Assembly: GCA_013396525.1 (NCBI GenBank)
Contig: VWYX01001268.1
Coordinates: forward strand, 143,483 to 207,482
Reading direction: 5' to 3'
Origin: Chaetorhynchus papuensis
Lineage: Eukaryota; Chordata; Aves; Passeriformes; Rhipiduridae
DNA length: 64,000 bases
The position numbers and the translations under genes were made by a program. The notes under the pieces are model-generated. The model worked only from the letters and a program-made list of their open reading frames with translations, ran no database searches and was not told the DNA's origin. Shown here one piece after another: positions 60,501 to 64,000 of the stretch (position 1 is the stretch's first letter; each line of letters opens with the position of its first letter).

Positions 60501-62296
60501 GTCTGCCTTGGCCAGAGAGGTTCATTCACTCCCTCACGAATCCCTTACACCCACAAATTTTTTGTTTCATGAAGTTCTTGTCACCAGCTATCACCTACCA
60601 GCCTAGTACCACTAAACTCCTAATTAGCATTGCTGAAATAACCCTAACACTCAGAATGCTCTGAAGAGGATGCTAAGATGGGGCAGAGCCTAGCAAAAAT
60701 GAAGATCAAGAACTTCTGCCCATCTAAGGAGAATGGAGATGGACAGACTTCCAGCTTTTTCTGCAACTGGAGTTTCAGGGATGGGAAGATAACATAGCAA
60801 ATTGGCTTTCTGCTCAAAAAGATACAAACCTCCTAAGTCAGTTATCCCAGATGAGTTCATGGGTTACCAGTCAAGGACACTACTTCTGCCAGCCAATTTC
60901 CAGACCCCGCTCATTGACTAAAGCAACTGATCACGTCCTATGGCTTCTAAGCATTCCTCAACAGCCCCCATGAAATAACTCACCAGGGACCAGAAACTGA
61001 TAATCAGCAACTGTCTACTGCTCCTTCAGAGGAAGAATAACGGACATGAAACCAGCACATTATTACAGTCTCTTGCAAAGCAATTTCAAGAGAATGGGAC
61101 ACAGAGGCCCTGCAAATATCACCCCATTCCTCCTGCAGCACAGAGCTCAGTAAACCTTCTGTAACAAATGAGCACCAATGAAGGACAACCCAACAGAGAC
61201 TAAGTTTGGGACCTTCTCCCTGATACTGAGGGAATTCCCCACCAAAATCTGGCAGTCTCCATTGAATGACAGAATATTCTGAGTTGGAAGGGACCCACAA
61301 GGATCATCAAATCCTATTCCTGCTCGTCCTGCACAGGACTAACCCCTGAGAGCGTTGTCCAAACGCAGGGTTGGTGATGTGACCACCTCCCTGGGGAGTG
61401 TGTTCCCATGCACAACCACCCTCTGGGTGAAGAACCTTTTCCTAATATTCAACCTAAATTTCCCCTGGCACACCTCCAGCCACTCCTCAGGTCCTGTCAT
61501 TGGTCACAGACAGCAGAGATCGGAACTGTCCCTCCAACGCACTCATGAGGAAGCTACAGCCCACGATAAGCTCTGCCCTCAGTCTCCTCTTCTCCAGGCT
61601 GAACAAGTCAAGAGACCTCAATCACTCCTTTGCATGGCTTCTCCTCTAGACCCTTCACCATATTCATAGCCCTTCTTTGGATGCTCTGTTACACCTCTAG
61701 ATCCTTCTTGAACTGTGGTGCCCAAACTTGCCCCCAGACTCGAGGTGAGGCTGCACCAGCACAGAGCAGAGCAGGACCATCACCTTCCTCGACGCACCCC
61801 AGGACACAGCTGGCCCTTTGGGCTACCAGGGCACACTGGTGACTCATTTTCAACTTGCCATTGACCAGGAACCCCACATCCCTTTCTGTGGGGCTGTTCT
61901 CCAGCCTCTCATTTCCCAGTCTCTCCATACATCCAGGGTTGCCCCTTGACAGGTGCCCCATCCCTCATTGCCTGTTGTTCTTGTACTACAGCAGAATGAT
62001 GTGGGGTTAGACAAGCACTTAGCCTAGTGCTGCATCAACTAGTCAGAAAAAATAAAGGCCGTGACCCTTTGAAAATAGCACCGATAAGGCCACGCTATTC
62101 ACTGTGCCGCTATGTATTCCAATAGGACTTCGAGGAGTTAAAAATTCCAGTCAGCAATGCAAAAAGAGGACCGGGGCACCATATCCAGGGCAGGGATGAG
62201 GTGGCTCCTATACCTCCCCGCTCCCAGCCGGGGCGGCTCCCCCGCCCGGCACTCACGCAGCTTCCACGCCGTCTTCGTGGTGACGGCCACGGCCAT
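45559..62296 (-). CDS. KATNB1: Katanin p80 WD40 subunit B1
   Basis: This is the regulatory subunit of katanin, the AAA microtubule-severing enzyme; it targets the p60 catalytic subunit to centrosomes and spindle poles. Coding exons, 5' to 3' on the minus strand: 62257-62296, 58889-59019, 56706-56823, 54904-55004, 54344-54385, 53587-53670, 52528-52643, 51942-52013, 51537-51687, 50959-51146, 50700-50830, 49846-49893, 49605-49681, 48846-48965, 47910-48059, 47515-47591, 47047-47121, 46278-46394, 45559-45691. Phases match throughout: 656 codons, against 655 in human (from memory). Residues ~14-285 form six WD40 repeats (ends include VNIWS, IRVWDLEA, LWDVRRKG, LWDLTAGK, VRFWDLEK). Residues ~286-475 are a Ser/Pro-rich linker. 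The C-terminal con80 domain (~480-656; ELVDEEAMSQIRKGHETM, SRHKNLDTVRAVW) binds p60. One intron uses a GC donor and one acceptor is NAGNAG. It starts in a CpG island. Confidence 0.97.
47904..47909 (-). other. KATNB1: GC-type 5' splice site in KATNB1
   Basis: The exon 47910-48059 ends AAG and is followed on the minus strand by GCAAGC, giving a GC-AG intron. Every base except the +2 C agrees with the donor consensus, as expected for functional GC donors. Both flanking exons are phase 0, and the protein reads through correctly (SDIK then NSLDSAVAIND). Confidence 0.85.
50830..50836 (-). other. KATNB1: NAGNAG tandem acceptor in KATNB1
   Basis: The minus-strand acceptor reads CACAGCAG before AGTGAAGC. 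Using the first AG adds one serine (SRVKHNS); using the second gives RVKHNS, matching the expected katanin sequence. Both keep frame. The affected residue is in the Ser-rich linker after the WD40 propeller. Confidence 0.7.
50873..50896. repeat. (GA)n microsatellite in KATNB1 intron
   Basis: About eleven GA dinucleotides in the intron between the exons at 50700-50830 and 50959-51146, within 45 bp upstream of the NAGNAG acceptor. On the transcribed strand it is a (TC)n tract and so may act as polypyrimidine. Confidence 0.85.
59020..62256 (-). other. KATNB1: KATNB1 first intron
   Basis: The longest intron of the gene at 3.2 kb. It is AT-rich and contains no supported coding sequence except a CR1 LINE fragment at its 5' end (61262-61980). 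Confidence 0.8.
61262..61980 (-). mobile_element. CR1 LINE with end of ORF2, minus strand
   Basis: A 5'-truncated CR1 of about 0.7 kb in KATNB1 intron 1, in the same orientation as the gene. The minus strand ends near 61262 with the CR1 tail (GGGTCCCTTCCAACTCAG, then ATATTCTGTCATT). The minus-strand frame 61961-61689 encodes the familiar C-terminal part of CR1 ORF2 (GKLKMSHQCALVAQRA, then VWAPQFKKDLEV), the CR1 reverse-transcriptase ORF, followed by degenerate sequence. Frameshifts are evident, so it is dead. The plus strand shows the usual antisense phrase CTCCTCTTCTCCAGGCTGAA. Confidence 0.9.
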
Positions 62297-63070
62297 GGCT
62301 CAGCACGGCGCCTCTCGGGCGGGCAGCGCCTTTCTCCTCCCGGCGAGGCTCCGCTCCGCTAGCGCGTCCTACGGCCAGGCCGTGCACCGGGGCTGGCCCG
62401 GCCGTCTCGCGGGCACACAAACACGGTCACGGCGAGACCCTCCTGAGAGGCGGCGCGGCGGGGGACGAGGCCTCACCGCTGATGAACATCACGGGACGGG
62501 AGCGCTGGTCGGGCCGAGGGCGATCGCCTGGACGCTGGTGGCGGCGGGGCCCGGCGGTACCGGACCGGGACCCCCCGCCCGCCGCCGCCCTACAACCGGC
62601 CCTTCACAACAACCCCGCGCCGCGCCGGGCGGTTGCCCGGGTTCCGCGCGCCGCTCGGCCAATAGGAAGCGAGGGCGGGGTGGTTGCCACAGCGACGGCA
62701 GCGCGGCCGCCACTCACAGCGCGGCTTATTGGCGGAGCCCCGCAGGAGCGGCCAATGAGGAGGCGGTGTTCTGGATGGGGGCCGCCATTTTGCGGGGCCG
62801 CCCTGAGGGGCGGGGGCCGGACAGCTCCCGCTCTGCGGCCGGTTCGGAACGCGCAGCCGCCCGGGAGCTCCCGTGAGGGCGGCCGGGGTCCTCCCCGGAC
62901 CTCGTAACTCACGGCCCGCCGGCGGTTGAGGCCGTCGTGTCCCTGGGCTGCGGCCGGTGTGTCCCAGGAGGCGGTTCCCGGGTGTCACGGGCATAGCCCT
63001 GGTGGGAGCGGGACTCCTGCGAGGCTTTCTGTGCCTCTCGCCGCCCGGCTGAGGTGCGGTCGCGCCGCTT
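62210..63070 (-). promoter_or_regulatory. KATNB1: CpG-island promoter of KATNB1
   Basis: A GC- and CpG-dense island covers the KATNB1 start codon (ATG at 62296-62294, GCC before and G after). It holds two GGCCAAT boxes on the plus strand (62658-62664, 62750-62756), an ATTGG (minus-strand CCAAT) near 62728, an X-box-like site at 62683-62696 and a YY1-type GCCGCCATTTT at 62781-62791. The YY1 site, read on the minus strand as AAAATGGCGGC, suggests a KATNB1 start site near 62.8 kb. Confidence 0.75.
62683..62696 (+). promoter_or_regulatory. X-box-like site in KATNB1 promoter
   Basis: GTTGCC-AC-AGCGAC differs from the RFX X-box (GTNRCC, two bases, RGYAAC) at one position in the right half-site. 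It is surrounded by CCAAT boxes, a common arrangement in promoters of cilia and centrosome genes. Confidence 0.4.
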
Positions 63071-63104
63071 GTGCGTGTTTCTCGCCGTCTCTTAAGCCGA
63101 TTAC

Positions 63105-63475
63105 TCCATCAACAGAGAAAAATCAAAATAATTTGACGCTACTCCTTGGTAATGACCCAAGAATGGAGGCTAAATTTCAAGGATCATATCGTTCAAGCGC
63201 AGGAGCGATGCATCCCGACAAAAGGAAATCGGGCAAGGATGCTAGGAGGCCTCCGTGGATGGATAAGGGGCTGCTGAGCAGCAGAGGAAAAAAAAAAAAA
63301 AAAACAAGACTGTAGAAAAGACTTTTTTCTCAGAAAGGAAAAAGAAACTTTCAAGAAGTGGAAACGAGGACAGGTGGCCTTAGAGGAATACAGGGAAATC
63401 GCATGGCCGGGGGGTTGGGACTCGATGATCTTTAAGGGCCATTCCAACCCCGTAATGTTCTATGATTCTATAATA
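63105..63475 (+). mobile_element. Internally deleted CR1 LINE fragment
   Basis: The plus strand carries pieces of CR1 ORF2 (KSGKDARRPPWMDKG at 63222-63266; FKKWKRGQVALEEYRE at 63350-63397) separated by a poly(A)-like run. It then jumps directly to the CR1 3' tail (GGGTTGGGACTCGATGATC, ATTCCAACCCCGTAATG, TTCTATGATTCTATAAT). The part of ORF2 and the UTR normally between them is missing. It lies just upstream of the KATNB1 CpG island and is inactive. Confidence 0.75.
63288..63304 (+). repeat. Poly(A) run
   Basis: A run of 17 adenines inside the CR1 ORF2-derived segment; probably a slippage expansion of an original lysine-codon run. Confidence 0.8.
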
Positions 63476-64000
63476 TGCATTTGCTGATGGTTTGGCAGCC
63501 ACTGTGTCCCTAATGCGTGTAAAAGGATTTTTAAATTTTAAATTTTTAAATTTTTAAATTAATTTATTCTGGTGTCTTCTCTGGTATTGAATTAACATTG
63601 ATGAGTTCATAACTACAGCATTATACGGGGCAAGGTTTTCTCATTATAGAACCCTAAATGAGGTCAAATAAATGTTATATTTATGAGCTCAGCAGTTCAA
63701 AACCTTTGCTTATGCAAAACAATTATAAATTCGTTAAAATATTATGTTGGGAAAGAATCGGTATTCCTAAATAATGCTGCTCCTGATGCCAGCAGCTATG
63801 GAGCAGATTTGGAAAAGAGCCTGCAGAAGTGAACACTGCTGAGGGACTGAGGAGGGGCCAGGGCATCTGCTACTGTGGCCCAAAGTCTTGGTCACGCATC
63901 CCTCCTCAAGCTGCTGCCACTGGAACCCCTCAGCCTCTGCTGAGTCCCAGAGGGTGACCGAGACCACTGGTCATGAGCTTCCCAGGGGCTTGGCTTAACC
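63476..64000. other. Flank upstream of KATNB1
   Basis: AT-rich DNA with an AAATTTTT-type tandem repeat at 63528-63570, then sequence turning GC-rich toward the end. No exon is supported; the next gene on this side lies outside the window. Confidence 0.5.
63528..63570. repeat. A/T tandem repeat
   Basis: About four copies of a TTTTTAAA-like octamer; simple sequence directly after the CR1 tail. Confidence 0.75.

Noticed and set aside
62157..62907. Long plus-strand open frames (239 and 141 codons) in the KATNB1 CpG island
   Set aside because: Composition-driven: Arg/Pro/Gly/Ala-rich translations in CpG-dense DNA, antisense to KATNB1 exon 1 and its promoter, with no domain.

Overview
The window is vertebrate genomic DNA and almost certainly avian. 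It contains several copies of the bird/reptile CR1 LINE with the typical 3' tail, its protein-coding genes are compact and GC-rich with many exons, and two CpG-island promoters are visible. The gene order CNGB1 > KIFC3 > < KATNB1 is the block found on human 16q21, so by inference this is the bird chromosome homologous to chicken chromosome 11. No prokaryotic features (operons, CRISPR arrays, insertion sequences) apply.

Layout. (1) About 0.7-14.5 kb, plus strand: 18 coding exons of CNGB1, the beta subunit of the rod/olfactory cyclic-nucleotide-gated channel. They join without a frame break into 826 codons. (2) 14.5-27.3 kb: CNGB1 3' UTR and then intergenic DNA with no gene I can support. (3) About 27.3-43.6 kb, plus strand: KIFC3, a minus-end-directed kinesin-14, with a CpG-island 5' end that includes an assembly gap, two alternative N-terminal exons, a coiled-coil stalk and a C-terminal motor. 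The main reading frame is 823 codons. (4) 43.57-44.56 kb: short spacer between two convergent 3' ends. (5) About 44.6-62.8 kb, minus strand: KATNB1, the p80 WD40 subunit of the microtubule-severing enzyme katanin. It has 19 coding exons and 656 codons, and starts in a CpG island at 62.2-63.1 kb. (6) 62.9-64.0 kb: upstream flank of KATNB1 with a rearranged CR1 copy.

All exon boundaries were read by hand from splice signals plus reading-frame continuity. In each gene the phases of all consecutive exons agree and the summed length is a multiple of three, which is strong internal support. UTR ends and transcription starts are much less certain.

KIFC3 and KATNB1 both act on microtubules; CNGB1 is functionally separate (sensory transduction in rod outer segments and olfactory cilia). 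I did not find an undescribed biological system. The points most worth a second look are the short CNGB1 amino terminus with no glutamic-acid-rich (GARP) part, the frame-incompatible alternative first exons and alternative last exon of KIFC3, a GC-AG intron and a NAGNAG acceptor in KATNB1, and RFX-type X-boxes in both microtubule-gene promoters.
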